64,000 nt of DNA from Mesobacterium pallidum (GTDB lineage: Bacteria; Pseudomonadota; Alphaproteobacteria; Rhodobacterales; Rhodobacteraceae): positions 1 through 64,000 of the forward strand of contig NZ_JAIMID010000004.1 of assembly GCF_019966535.1 (NCBI RefSeq), in the 5' to 3' direction. Below, piece by piece: positions 34,425-44,114 of this stretch; position 1 is the first letter of the stretch, and each line of letters starts with the position of its first letter. A program made the translations under genes and the position numbers. Below the pieces are notes generated by a model. That model was not told the origin of the DNA and did no database searches. It worked only from the letters and a program-made list of their open reading frames with translations.

Positions 34425-36245
34425 TCACCCCTCCATCGCCTCCAGCTCGTCGATGAAGCCTTCGATCATCGACAAGCCCTTGTCCCAGAAGGTCGGGTCC
34501 GACGCGTCGAGGCCGAAGGGTTCCAGCAACTCCTTGTGGTGCTTGGACCCGCCCGCCTTGAGCATGTCGAAATACTTCTCCTGGAAGCCCTCGGGCGCCT
34601 CCTGGTAGGCCGCGTACAGCGCGTTCACCAGGCCGTCGCCGAAGGCATAGGCATAGACGTAAAAGGGCGAATGCACGAAATGCGGGATATAGGCCCAGAA
34701 AGTCTCGTACCCGTCCATGAAATCGAAGGCCGGCCCGAGGCTTTCGGCCTGCACCGACATCCACAGGGCGTTGATGTCGTCGGGGGTCAGCTCTCCGCCC
34801 CGGCGCGCCTCGTGCAGCTTGCACTCGAAATCGTAGAATGCGATCTGGCGCACGACCGTGTTGATCATGTCCTCGACCTTGCCGGCCAGCATCACCTTGC
34901 GTTCCGCCTGGTCCTTGGCCTTGTCGAGCATCGAGCGGAAGGTCAGCATCTCGCCGAACACGCTTGCCGTTTCGGCCAGCGTCAGCGGGGTTGAGGACAG
35001 CATCTCGCCCTGACCGGCGGCCAGCACCTGGTGCACGCCATGGCCCAGCTCATGCGCCAGTGTCATCACGTCGCGCGGCTTGCCGAGGTAGTTGAGCATC
35101 ACGTAAGGATGCACCTCGGTGACGGTGGGGTGGGCAAAGGCGCCGGGCGCCTTGCCAGGCTTGACGCCCGCATCGATCCAGCCCTTGGTAAAGAACGGCT
35201 CCGCGATCTCGGCCATGCGGGGATCGAAGCCGGCATAGGCGTCCATCACTGTCTTCTGGGCCTCGTCCCAGCCGACGATGCGGGTGGTTTCCATCGGCAG
35301 CGGCGCGTTGCGGTCCCAGACCTGCATCCGGTCCAGGCCAAGCCACTTGCGCTTCAGCTCGTAATAACGGTGGCTGAGGCGCGGGTAGGCGGCGACCACC
35401 GCGTTGCGCAGCGCCTCGACCACCTCGGGTTCCACGTCGTTCGACAAGTGCCGGCCCATCTGGGCCGAGGGCATGCCCCGCCAGCGGTCGATGATCTCTT
35501 TCTCCTTGGCCGAGGTGTTGTGCACCCGGGCAAAGATCTTGATGTTCTCGGCAAAGACGCGGGCCAGTTCGCGCGCGGCGGCCTCGCGCTGGTCGCGGTC
35601 CTGTTCGGTCAACAGGTTCAGCGTGCCCTCGATGCCGAGCTCTTCGCCGTCGACCTCGAAGGTCAGCCCCGCGATGGTCTCGTCGAACAGCTTTTCCCAG
35701 GCGTCGCCGACCACGCCGAGGTCATGCAGGAACTTTTCCAGCTCGTCCGACAGCTGGTAGGGTTTCATTGCACGGATGCGGTCGATGACCGGCTTGTACC
35801 GCGCCAGCTCGCCGTTTTCCGCAAAGCGGGTGTCCAGCGCGTCGTCCTCCAGCCGGTTCAGCTCGAGCGTGAAGAAGACCAGCGGCGTGGTGTAGTTGGT
35901 GATCTTTTCCTGCAAGTCCGACAGGAACTTGGCCCGTTCCGCGTCGGTGGTCAGCTGGTAGTAGCGCAGGCCCGCGTAGGACATGATCCGGCCCGCGACC
36001 GTGCTGATGCGTTCGTTGCGCAGGATGCACTCGAGCATCCCGTCCGCATCCAGATCCGCCAGCTTGCCCTCGTAATCCGTCGCGAAACTGGTGCAAGCCT
36101 CTTCCAGCCAGTCGAGGTCACGCTTGATCTCGGGCGCATCGGGCGCGGCGTAGAGATCCGCGAGGTCCCACTCGGGCAGATCGCCCAGGTCCTTTGTGCT
36201 GGAGGAAGCATTGGCGTCGCGCACGGGGAACGGCAGGTGGAACAT
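34425..36245 (-). CDS. pepF: Oligoendopeptidase F (M3 family)
   Basis: This cytosolic zinc metalloendopeptidase cleaves short peptides. It has 606 residues, the usual length for PepF. The zinc site is TLAHELGHGVHQVL near residue 400, with the third-ligand region TPLTLAETASVFGEM. The N-terminal helical half (WDLADLYAAPDAP onward) and the C-terminal YVYAYAFGDGLVNALY are typical. It lies 54 bp downstream of the first EamA gene on the same strand and may be the last gene of that unit. Confidence 0.95.
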   Translation of the reverse strand: MFHLPFPVRDANASSSTKDLGDLPEWDLADLYAAPDAPEIKRDLDWLEEACTSFATDYEGKLADLDADGMLECILRNERISTVAGRIMSYAGLRYYQLTTDAERAKFLSDLQEKITNYTTPLVFFTLELNRLEDDALDTRFAENGELARYKPVIDRIRAMKPYQLSDELEKFLHDLGVVGDAWEKLFDETIAGLTFEVDGEELGIEGTLNLLTEQDRDQREAAARELARVFAENIKIFARVHNTSAKEKEIIDRWRGMPSAQMGRHLSNDVEPEVVEALRNAVVAAYPRLSHRYYELKRKWLGLDRMQVWDRNAPLPMETTRIVGWDEAQKTVMDAYAGFDPRMAEIAEPFFTKGWIDAGVKPGKAPGAFAHPTVTEVHPYVMLNYLGKPRDVMTLAHELGHGVHQVLAAGQGEMLSSTPLTLAETASVFGEMLTFRSMLDKAKDQAERKVMLAGKVEDMINTVVRQIAFYDFECKLHEARRGGELTPDDINALWMSVQAESLGPAFDFMDGYETFWAYIPHFVHSPFYVYAYAFGDGLVNALYAAYQEAPEGFQEKYFDMLKAGGSKHHKELLEPFGLDASDPTFWDKGLSMIEGFIDELEAMEG

Positions 36246-36299
36246 GGTCTCTCCTATCGGAAGTCTGTTGTCCCGAGGTAGACCCCCATGCGCCCCTGT

Positions 36300-37208
36300 T
36301 CAAGGGCCCGAGCGCGGGGGCAGGGGAATGCGCCCCGTCAGCAGGCCCATCCCGGCGGCGATCAGGGCAAAGCCGGCAAAGGCGCGGGGCGGCAGGGCTT
36401 CGCCCAGCACCAGCGCGCCAAGGACGATCGCGATGGGCGGGATCAGGAGGGTGACCAGCATCAGGTTGCCCGCGCCCGCCAGCGCCAGCACGCGGTAATA
36501 CAGCAGGTAGGCCAGCGCCGTGGCCGCCCCGGCGTAATAGGCGATGGCGGCGAGGGTGGTCGTCGAGAGCGTGAGCTCGGGCGGGCCTTCCAGCGCAAGG
36601 GCCGCCGGAATGGCGATCAGCGACGCGCAGGTCAGCATGCCGGCCGCCGCCACCTCGGGGCGCAGGCCCGACAGGTGCACGCGGGCCCAGGCGCTGGCAA
36701 AGGCGTAAGAGATCGTGCCCGCCAGCACCGCCAGCTGCGCCAGGCTGCGCAGGTCGAAGCTCGCCAGCGCCTCGGGCCCGATGGCCAGGGCTACGCCGCC
36801 AAGGCCGGTCAGCACGCCGGCAAGGCGTGCGGGAGTCAGCCGCTCGTCCGGGAAAATCGCCGCCGCCACCAGCACGCCGAAAAGCGCGGTGGCGGCGTTC
36901 AGGATCGAGGTGAGCCCACTTTCGATATAGAGCTGCCCCCAGGCCATCAGGCCAAAGGGGATCACGTTGTTCAGCAGGCCCATGCCCGCAAAGCCGACCC
37001 AGTCCCGCGCGGCGGGCAGCGGGATGCGGCGCCACAGCACCCAGCCCCACAGGATCAGCGCCGCCCAGACCGTCCGATGCGCCACGGCCCAGAGCGGGCC
37101 GATCTCGTTCAGCGCCAGCCGGATCGACAGGAAGGACCCGCCCCACAGGAGGGCGAGCAGAAGCAGCAGCGCCAGCGCGCGTGCAGAGAGGATCTTTTGC
37201 GGGGCCAT
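36300..37208 (-). CDS. EamA/DMT-family transporter
   Basis: This encodes 302 residues with ten predicted membrane helices in two EamA halves (from LLLALLWGGSFLSIRLAL and from LAQLAVLAGTISYAFASAWA). The second half carries the typical closing block LIPPIAIVLGALVLGEAL. Family members export amino acids or other metabolites; the substrate is unknown. It starts 15 bp after the stop of another EamA gene, to which it is only distantly similar, so the pair is probably co-transcribed. Confidence 0.9.
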   Translation of the reverse strand: MAPQKILSARALALLLLLALLWGGSFLSIRLALNEIGPLWAVAHRTVWAALILWGWVLWRRIPLPAARDWVGFAGMGLLNNVIPFGLMAWGQLYIESGLTSILNAATALFGVLVAAAIFPDERLTPARLAGVLTGLGGVALAIGPEALASFDLRSLAQLAVLAGTISYAFASAWARVHLSGLRPEVAAAGMLTCASLIAIPAALALEGPPELTLSTTTLAAIAYYAGAATALAYLLYYRVLALAGAGNLMLVTLLIPPIAIVLGALVLGEALPPRAFAGFALIAAGMGLLTGRIPLPPRSGP

Positions 37209-37223
37209 GCCGGCATATGGCGC

Positions 37224-38105
37224 TCAGGCCGGGGTGGCGCCAATCCGGTTCCTGCGGGTCTCGTTGAGGATGTTGTAATAATTCCCGCCAAAGATCAGCG
37301 CCGCGCCAAGGATCACCCAAGGATCCAGCGGCTCGTCGTAAAGGACCATGCCGACGATGGCGATCACCGGCAGGCGGGCAAAGTCGATCGGCATCACGAC
37401 CGAGGCCGGGGCCAGCGACAGCGCCTTGGTCAGGCACAGGTGCGCGACCAGCCCCGCGCAGGCGATCAGCGCCAGCCAGGGCGCGGTGGTGGCCGAGGGC
37501 AGGGCGATGTCGCCGTCAAAGCCCGCGCAGACCAGGCCGAAGACCGCCTGCATCGCGGTGAGCCAGAAGAGGATGGTCGTGATCGTCTCGGTCCGTGTCA
37601 GCAAGCGCGTGAAGACGGCCGAGACGGCAAAGCCGATGGCCGCCAGCGCCGGAAAGACGATGTTCGGGTCGAACCCGTCGCCCCAGGGCCGCGCCACCAC
37701 GAGGATGCCGACAAAGCCGATCCCGGCGGCGACGATCCGCGCGCGGGTCAGCGCCTCGCCCAGGATCACGACGGCCATCAGCATCGCCCAGATCGGCGCC
37801 GTGAACTCGACCGAGAAGACCTGCGCCAGCGGTACCACGGTAATGGCGTAGAACCACAGGTTCTGGCCGGCGAAATGGCCCAGGTTGCGGATCGCATGGG
37901 TGCCGAGTCGCGTGGCCCGGATCTGGGACCGCGTGCCCAGCAAGGTCGAGACCGTCAGCACCAGCACCACGCCCACGAGGCTGCGATACATCATGATTTC
38001 AAAGGTATCGAGCTCGAAGCTCACCGCGCGGCCCGCCACCGCCATGGACGAGAAGGACGCAATCGCACCCGTCATCCAAAGCGCGGCCTTGAGAGTATGC
38101 GACAT
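37224..38105 (-). CDS. EamA/DMT-family transporter
   Basis: This encodes 293 residues with ten helices in the two-EamA layout. It resembles the RarD/YdcZ-type exporters with AVAGRAVSFELDTFEIMMYRSL after helix 1 and FAGQNLWFYAITVVPLAQV around helices 3-4. The start is ATG at 38105; a longer frame to 38153 lacks a ribosome site. It is tightly linked to the next EamA gene. The substrate is unknown. Confidence 0.9.
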   Translation of the reverse strand: MSHTLKAALWMTGAIASFSSMAVAGRAVSFELDTFEIMMYRSLVGVVLVLTVSTLLGTRSQIRATRLGTHAIRNLGHFAGQNLWFYAITVVPLAQVFSVEFTAPIWAMLMAVVILGEALTRARIVAAGIGFVGILVVARPWGDGFDPNIVFPALAAIGFAVSAVFTRLLTRTETITTILFWLTAMQAVFGLVCAGFDGDIALPSATTAPWLALIACAGLVAHLCLTKALSLAPASVVMPIDFARLPVIAIVGMVLYDEPLDPWVILGAALIFGGNYYNILNETRRNRIGATPA

Positions 38106-38177
38106 GCGCCTGTGGTCCTTTTCTCCGCCTTGGAACATGCCCGTAGCATGCAAATCGCGGCGGCGCGAGGGGGGACG

Positions 38178-40136
38178 TTACCGCGGCGCGGGCAGGAGCG
38201 GGATCAGCGCCTCGGCGATGCGGGTGGCGAAGGCCGGGCTGGGGTGGTTGTCGTCTCGGTAGAGCGGCTGGCCGTTGTCCTCGGCCGCGCAGCGCCCGGT
38301 CGCCTCGGAACAGACCAGCGGGCCGGTGCGCAGGACCGAGAGGCGCGGCAGCGTCTCGGCCGCGTCCAGCAGGGCGTCAAGCGGAGCATTGGCCGCGCGG
38401 CGTCGCGCGAGGTCGGTGGTGACGGGCGTGCGGTCATCGGTGAAGCGGTCGCGCTTGAAGATCCGGGAGGGCACGTCCCAGCCCGGTTCGGGGATCTGGT
38501 CGATGACGATGACATCCCGCGCCTCGGCCCAGCGGGCGAGGGTCAGGCCAAGGTGCGCGTCGAGCGACATCGGGGGTCCCTCGGCCACGGCGATGTCAAG
38601 GTGATAGGCCCCGTCCACGCCGCCCTCGCCGTTGTCATAGGGCTGGCCTGTCAGGTAGAGCCGCCAGCGCGCAGTCAGCACCACGGGCGCATCTGTCGTC
38701 GCGATCACGTCGTCCAGCGCCGCGCGGAAGCCCGCGCAGCTGGGCGTGTCGGGTTCCTGTGTGACGCCCGGGACCGGGTAGCAGCCGAGGTTCGACAGGG
38801 TGATCAGCCGCCGGCCGTGGCTTGCCAGCACCGCGCGCATCGCCTTGGACATCGCCCCGGCATGCGAGTCGCCGATCATCAGCACGCTGTCCGGCCCGGG
38901 CTGGCAGGCCCGGACCCGTGCGGCAATGCTCTCGCCCGCGCCCAGGTCATCGGCGAGGATGTAGCAGGGGTCGCGGTCTTCCCAGCCGGTCGTCACGGCC
39001 TCGACCCGGGCCGCCACCGGCGCGCGGTCGGGAAAGCCGTCGGCGCGCAGCGACACCATGCCCGCCACGCAGGTCGCCCCCAGCACCAGCGCCGAGGCGC
39101 GAAAGAGCCGTTTTTGCGGCAGCGACCGGAAGGCGCCGGTGCGGAAGGGCTGTTCGACCAGCCACCAGGTCAGCCCCGCCAGCGCCAGCGACAGGGCCGA
39201 CAGCCCCAGCATCACCGGCAGCGACGGCGCATCCATCAGCCGCAGTCGCGCCAGGGCAAAGACCGGCTGGTGCCAGAGGTAGGCGCTGTAAGAGATGAGC
39301 CCGATCCCGACAAACACCCGGAGAGTCAGCAGCTTGTGCACCAGAGTCCCCGGTTGCGCGCACAGCAGCACGGCCACGGTCCCCAGTACCGGCACCAGCG
39401 TCCAGGCACCCGGCGTCGGTGTGGTCTCGTCAAAGACCACCATCGCGGCGCAGATCGCTGCCAGCCCCAGCAGGCTGCCCGCCTGCGCGACGGATCCGGA
39501 GGGGGCGGCAAGCCGGCGCAGCCACAGCGCGGCCAGCGCGCCGGCCATCAGCTCCCACGCGCGGGTGTGCAGCCAGTAGAAGGCGGTCGATTGCGCATGC
39601 CCCACAGTCCAGATCGCGGCGGCAAGGCTCGCCACGGCGATCAGCGCCAGCACCAGCGCGACGTTGCGCTTCCAGATCAGCCACAGCAGCGGCGGGTAGA
39701 GGATGTAGAACTGCTCTTCGACGGCCAGCGACCAGGTGTGCAGCATCGGCTTCAGCTCGGCCGAGGTGTTGAAATAGCCGGTGCCGGACCAGAACTGGAT
39801 GTTCGAGGTGAAGGTCGCCACCCCCACGAGGCTGCGCCCGAGGTCGGCCAGCCGCGCGGGCTGCATCCAGGCCCAGGCGAAGGGCAGGGTGGCCAGGATC
39901 ACGACCACCAGCGCCGGCAGGATGCGCCGCGCCCGCCGTTCGTAGAACCGCGCGATGGAGAAGTCGCCGGCGTCCAGTTCGCGCGCGAGGATGCCGGTGA
40001 TGAGAAACCCCGAGACGACGAAGAAGACATCGACGCCGAGGAATCCGCCCGGTACGCCCAATAACCCTGCGTGAAACAGGATCACCGGCAGCACGGCCAG
40101 TGCCCTCAGCCCGTCGATTTCCGGCCGATACTTCAT
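38178..40136 (-). CDS. Membrane acyltransferase with SGNH domain (OafA-like)
   Basis: This encodes 652 residues. The N-terminal acyltransferase-3 domain (residues 1 to about 350) starts YRPEIDGLRALAVLPVILFHAG, with the catalytic His in ILFHAG and the family RRARRILPAL and LHTWSLAVEEQFYILYP motifs. The C-terminal extracytoplasmic SGNH hydrolase domain has GDSHAGAM (nucleophile) and RDDNHPSP (catalytic Asp/His). Such proteins acetylate or otherwise acylate surface polysaccharide or lipopolysaccharide. It lies 95 bp after a paralogue of the same design. The start is ATG at 40136. Confidence 0.92.
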   Translation of the reverse strand: MKYRPEIDGLRALAVLPVILFHAGLLGVPGGFLGVDVFFVVSGFLITGILARELDAGDFSIARFYERRARRILPALVVVILATLPFAWAWMQPARLADLGRSLVGVATFTSNIQFWSGTGYFNTSAELKPMLHTWSLAVEEQFYILYPPLLWLIWKRNVALVLALIAVASLAAAIWTVGHAQSTAFYWLHTRAWELMAGALAALWLRRLAAPSGSVAQAGSLLGLAAICAAMVVFDETTPTPGAWTLVPVLGTVAVLLCAQPGTLVHKLLTLRVFVGIGLISYSAYLWHQPVFALARLRLMDAPSLPVMLGLSALSLALAGLTWWLVEQPFRTGAFRSLPQKRLFRASALVLGATCVAGMVSLRADGFPDRAPVAARVEAVTTGWEDRDPCYILADDLGAGESIAARVRACQPGPDSVLMIGDSHAGAMSKAMRAVLASHGRRLITLSNLGCYPVPGVTQEPDTPSCAGFRAALDDVIATTDAPVVLTARWRLYLTGQPYDNGEGGVDGAYHLDIAVAEGPPMSLDAHLGLTLARWAEARDVIVIDQIPEPGWDVPSRIFKRDRFTDDRTPVTTDLARRRAANAPLDALLDAAETLPRLSVLRTGPLVCSEATGRCAAEDNGQPLYRDDNHPSPAFATRIAEALIPLLPAPR

Positions 40137-40231
40137 GCCGCCCCCGTTTCCGTTCCGGGGACAGTCGCGCGGCAATTGGGCGAATTGATGGCCCGGGCGG
40201 TGCCATGGCAGGGCGATTGCGCCTCGGCGCG

Positions 40232-42196
40232 TCACGGCAGGTGTGCGACGATCGCTTGAGCCACGGAATCGGCCAGCAGCGCGGACGGGTGGTTGGTGTC
40301 CCGATAGAGTGGCACGCCATCGACCTCATTCGCACATCGGCCCGTCGTCTCGGAACAGACCAGCGGCGCCGTGCGGACCCGTGTGACGTTGGGGGCGCTG
40401 ACGAGTGCGTCCAGCCAGCTGTTCACCCGCGCGTTCGCAGCGCGATACCGGGCATGGCTGGTGGAGAGCGGGGCGTTCTTGACGCCGCTCATGGCCATCT
40501 TCTGCAATTGACGCGGCACGTCCCAGCCGGCTTCGGGAATCTGGTCCACGATCACCATCGGGGTGGCCTGGCTCAGCTCAAGCAGGCGCTCAGCGGCATA
40601 GGTGTAGACATCCGCCGACGGATCATCGGCCACGACATTCTGCGCAGCGCCGCCCAGTTCAACGCCGCCTTCGCCATTGTCATAGCGGTCTCCGTCGAGG
40701 CCCAGGCGCCAGCGTGCCATCAACACGCGAGGGGCGGGGTAAGGCGCGGTGGCCGTGTAGACCAGCGCTTTGAACGCGAGGCAGGTTCCGGAATCGTCCG
40801 GACGGACAAGGCCCGGAACCGGCATGCATCCGGGATCGACCAGCGTGATCAACGTTTCGCCCCGCTCCGCGAGGCGTCGGCGCAGATGCGCCGAGACCTC
40901 GATCGCGTGAGAATCGCCTATCAGGTACACGGTCCGCCCGGGATCGTAGCAGGCTTCCAGGATCTCCCGAAGGCGGCTGTCTGTCTGCGCGTCGATGTTC
41001 CGAAGATGGCACGCATGGCTGTCAAGACTGCGCAGGCCGGCGCCGCTGGCTTTCTGGAACGCCTCGTTCCCGGCGAACCGCCCGGGAAGGCCTTGCGTGA
41101 CGCTGGCCAGCTGACCCAACCCGATGAATCCAAGCAGGCAGCCAATCGTCAGGACGACTACGGCCCGGGTGCCGGTCCGATGCGCCACGGCGCCCGAGCG
41201 GAACGGCTGTTCCACGAACTTCCACGTCAGCGCGGCCAGAATCAGCGCGCTGACCGCCAAGGCGAGCATCGTTTGATCCGAGGGATGCAGCAGGGCGCGG
41301 TGCCGGGCGAAGGCAAAGAGCGGCTGGTGCCAGAGATAGGCGCTGTAGGAGATCAGTCCGACGGCCACGACAGGGCGCCAGGACAGGACCCGATGACCGA
41401 TGGTGCCGGGAACCGCGCCCCAGATCACCAGGGCCGTCCCTGCGACCGGGGCGAGCGTATAGGCGCTTGGGAAGGGCACCGTGTCATCGTACAGCACGAC
41501 GCTCAGCGCAATCAGCGCAAGCCCGGCCAAAGACGCCAACTCGGCGATGCGGCCGCGTGTCTCTGCGGGCCTGCTCATGGCAACCCATGCACCCAGCAAA
41601 AGCTCCCAGGCGCGTGTGTGCAGGAAGAAGAAGCTTTCATCAGGGTCGCGTGCGGTCGTCACCAAGGCGGCGCCGAAACTTGCCAGGGCCAGCACCGCCA
41701 CCGCCACGCGCATATGCGACCGCGCATACCGCCAGAGGCCCAGCAGCAGGACGGGATAGAGGATGTAGAACTGCTCTTCGACGGCGAGGCTCCAGGTGTG
41801 GAGCAGGGGGCTCAGCTCGGCCGCGGGCGCGAAATAGTCCTGGTTGTTGGCGAAATGGACGTTCGAGGTGAAGGTCGCGACGCCGATCAGGCTCTGGGCG
41901 AAATCCCGCAGCTCGGTCGGCGGCAGCCAGAGGTAGGCAAAGGGCAGGCAGCAGGCCAGGACCAGAAAGAGCGCGGGGAAGATCCGCCGCGCCCGGCGCG
42001 CGTAGAAATCGCCAAAGCTGAAGCGGCCGGTCCGGTGCTGCTCGACCAGGATCGAGGTGATCAGGAAGCCCGAGATGACGAAGAAGACGTCGACCCCGAC
42101 GAAACCGCCGGAAAACCCTGCAATGCCCGCATGGTAGAGGATCACCGGCAGAACGGCCACGGCCCGAAGGCCGTCAATTTCGGCTCTGTACTGCAT
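40232..42196 (-). CDS. Membrane acyltransferase with SGNH domain, paralogue
   Basis: This encodes 654 residues with the same architecture as its neighbour: acyltransferase-3 helices beginning YRAEIDGLRAVAVLPVILYHAG, the LHTWSLAVEEQFYILYP motif, and a C-terminal SGNH domain with IGDSHAIEV and RDTNHPSA. The two proteins are clearly homologous along their whole length but well diverged, so the duplication is not recent. It probably acylates a different position or glycan. It lies 63 bp downstream of guaA on the same strand. Confidence 0.92.
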   Translation of the reverse strand: MQYRAEIDGLRAVAVLPVILYHAGIAGFSGGFVGVDVFFVISGFLITSILVEQHRTGRFSFGDFYARRARRIFPALFLVLACCLPFAYLWLPPTELRDFAQSLIGVATFTSNVHFANNQDYFAPAAELSPLLHTWSLAVEEQFYILYPVLLLGLWRYARSHMRVAVAVLALASFGAALVTTARDPDESFFFLHTRAWELLLGAWVAMSRPAETRGRIAELASLAGLALIALSVVLYDDTVPFPSAYTLAPVAGTALVIWGAVPGTIGHRVLSWRPVVAVGLISYSAYLWHQPLFAFARHRALLHPSDQTMLALAVSALILAALTWKFVEQPFRSGAVAHRTGTRAVVVLTIGCLLGFIGLGQLASVTQGLPGRFAGNEAFQKASGAGLRSLDSHACHLRNIDAQTDSRLREILEACYDPGRTVYLIGDSHAIEVSAHLRRRLAERGETLITLVDPGCMPVPGLVRPDDSGTCLAFKALVYTATAPYPAPRVLMARWRLGLDGDRYDNGEGGVELGGAAQNVVADDPSADVYTYAAERLLELSQATPMVIVDQIPEAGWDVPRQLQKMAMSGVKNAPLSTSHARYRAANARVNSWLDALVSAPNVTRVRTAPLVCSETTGRCANEVDGVPLYRDTNHPSALLADSVAQAIVAHLP

Positions 42197-42259
42197 GGGT
42201 CATGCCCTCTTGCCTGGGGCCAGCACGGGGCAGTCCGGGCCGCCCCGCCCCGTATCCGG

Positions 42260-43825
42260 TCATTCCAGCTCGATCGTGCCCGGCGGCTTCGAGGTGCAGT
42301 CGTAGAAGACGCGGTTGATGCCCTTCACCTCGTTGATGATCCGGGTCGAGGTCTCGCCCAGGAACTCGTGGGTGAACGGGTAGTAATCGGCCGTCATGCC
42401 GTCGACCGAGGTGACCGCCCGCAGCGCCAGCGCGTAATCGTAGGTGCGCCCGTCGCCCATCACGCCCACGGTCCGCATCGGCAGGATCGCGGCAAAGGCC
42501 TGCCAGATCTCGTCGTAAAGGCCATGCTTGCGGATCTGGTCGATGTAGATCGCATCGGCCTTTCGCAGGATCTCAAGCTTGTCGCGGGTGATCTCGCCCG
42601 GGCAGCGGATCGCAAGGCCCGGCCCGGGGAAGGGGTGGCGTCCGATGAAGCTGGCCGGCAGGCCCAACTCGTGACCCAGCGCGCGGACCTCGTCCTTGAA
42701 GAGCTCGCGCAGCGGCTCGACCAGTTTCAGCCCCATCTTCTCGGGCAGGCCACCGACGTTGTGGTGCGACTTGATCGTCACGCTTGGCCCGCCGGAAAAG
42801 CTTACCGATTCAATGACATCGGGGTAAAGCGTGCCCTGGGCCAGGAACTCGGCCCCGTCGATCCCGTCGGCGTATTTCTGGAACACGTCGATGAAGAGCT
42901 TGCCGATGGTCTTGCGCTTGGTCTCGGGATCCGAAACGCCCTCGAGCGCGCCCAGGAACAGATCGCTCTCGTCGGCGTGGATGAGGTTGAGGTTGTAATT
43001 GTCGCGGAACATGGCCACGACCTGCTCGGCCTCGTTCAGGCGCAGAAGGCCATGGTCGACGAAGACGCAGGTGAGCTGGTCACCGATCGCCTCGTGCAAC
43101 AGGATACCGGTGACCGAGCTGTCCACGCCGCCCGACAGCGCGCAGATGACCTTCTTGTCGCCGACCTGCTCGCGGATCTTGGCGATCATCTCCTCGCGGT
43201 AGGCGCCCATCGTCCAGTCGCCGGTGAAGCCCGCGATCTTGACGAAGTTCTCGTACAGCGTCGCGCCGTTCGGGGTGTGGTGCACCTCGGGGTGGAACTG
43301 CACGGCGTAGAAGCGGCGGTCGAGATCGGCGGTCATGGCAAAGGGCGCGCCGGGCGAGGTGCCGTAGACCTCGAAGCCGGGGGCGATCTCGGCCACGTGG
43401 TCGCCGTGGCTCATCCAGACCTGTTCCTTGCCGGTGGCGTCCAGGAACCAGCCGTTGAAGAAATCGGTGGTCTTGCCGGTGGGCGTGACATAGGCGCGGC
43501 CGAACTCGGCGGTGGCATGTTCGCCCGCCTCGACCCGGCCGCCCAGGTCATGCATCATCACCTGCTGGCCGTAGCAGATGCCCAGGATCGGCACGCCCAT
43601 CTCGTAGGCCGCTTTCGGCGGGCGGGGCGAGCCTTCGCGCATCACCGAATCCGGGCCGCCGGAGAAGATGATCGCCTTGGGCGCGAACTCCTTCAGCGAG
43701 GCGTCGGTGACGTTCTGGTAGGGGTGGATTTCGCAATAGACGTTCAGCTCGCGCAGGCGGCGCGCGATCAGCTGCGTCACCTGGGATCCGAAGTCGATGA
43801 TGAGGAGGCGGTCATGCTGGGTCAT
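42260..43825 (-). CDS. guaA: GMP synthase (glutamine-hydrolysing)
   Basis: This enzyme converts XMP to GMP using glutamine and ATP. It has 521 residues. The class I glutamine amidotransferase domain has Cys84 in [10 protein letters not shown] and the His/Glu pair in QFHPEVHHT. The ATP-pyrophosphatase P-loop is [12 protein letters not shown], and the C-terminal dimerisation domain contains [12 protein letters not shown] and ends GTIELE. The start is ATG at 43825. It is the upstream gene of a same-strand series with the two acyltransferases. Confidence 0.97.
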   Translation of the reverse strand: MTQHDRLLIIDFGSQVTQLIARRLRELNVYCEIHPYQNVTDASLKEFAPKAIIFSGGPDSVMREGSPRPPKAAYEMGVPILGICYGQQVMMHDLGGRVEAGEHATAEFGRAYVTPTGKTTDFFNGWFLDATGKEQVWMSHGDHVAEIAPGFEVYGTSPGAPFAMTADLDRRFYAVQFHPEVHHTPNGATLYENFVKIAGFTGDWTMGAYREEMIAKIREQVGDKKVICALSGGVDSSVTGILLHEAIGDQLTCVFVDHGLLRLNEAEQVVAMFRDNYNLNLIHADESDLFLGALEGVSDPETKRKTIGKLFIDVFQKYADGIDGAEFLAQGTLYPDVIESVSFSGGPSVTIKSHHNVGGLPEKMGLKLVEPLRELFKDEVRALGHELGLPASFIGRHPFPGPGLAIRCPGEITRDKLEILRKADAIYIDQIRKHGLYDEIWQAFAAILPMRTVGVMGDGRTYDYALALRAVTSVDGMTADYYPFTHEFLGETSTRIINEVKGINRVFYDCTSKPPGTIELE

Positions 43826-43870
43826 GGCTTTGCCATTAGTGCCGCCCGCCGCGCCGCGCAAGCCCCCGGG

Positions 43871-44041
43871 TCAGTCGGCGATCAGGTTCACCAACGTGGC
43901 GCCCAGAATCCAGATGCCGAACGCCACGACGATGGTCGTGGTGGGCGACATGAAGCCGCCAACGAACCCGGCGAGCGCGGCGACCACACCAGCGCCTCCG
44001 ACAACGCCCATCAGGGGCTTTTTCTTTCCCGAAAGTTTCAT
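43871..44041 (-). CDS. 56-residue membrane protein
   Basis: This small protein reads MKLSGKKKPLMGVVGGAGVV, then ALAGFVGGFMSPTTTIVVAF, then a second hydrophobic stretch ending LVNLIAD. It has a basic N-terminus, two membrane segments and GG-rich first-helix packing motifs. The start at 44041 follows a strong AGGAGG, which supports it as real. A longer upstream frame is not supported. The function is unknown. It lies between guaA and the carbonic anhydrase gene, 73 bp downstream of the latter. Confidence 0.7.
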   Translation of the reverse strand: MKLSGKKKPLMGVVGGAGVVAALAGFVGGFMSPTTTIVVAFGIWILGATLVNLIAD

Positions 44042-44114
44042 GTCAGACCTCCTGTTGCCCATGCCGCCAGCGTGACACGGGCTGGCGGACAGGGCCTTGA
44101 GGTGGATCAAACCC

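Noticed and set aside
36288..40064. Plus-strand open frame of over 1200 codons across the EamA and acyltransferase genes
   Set aside because: An Arg/Gln/His-rich translation typical of an antisense shadow; the minus-strand genes have clear families.
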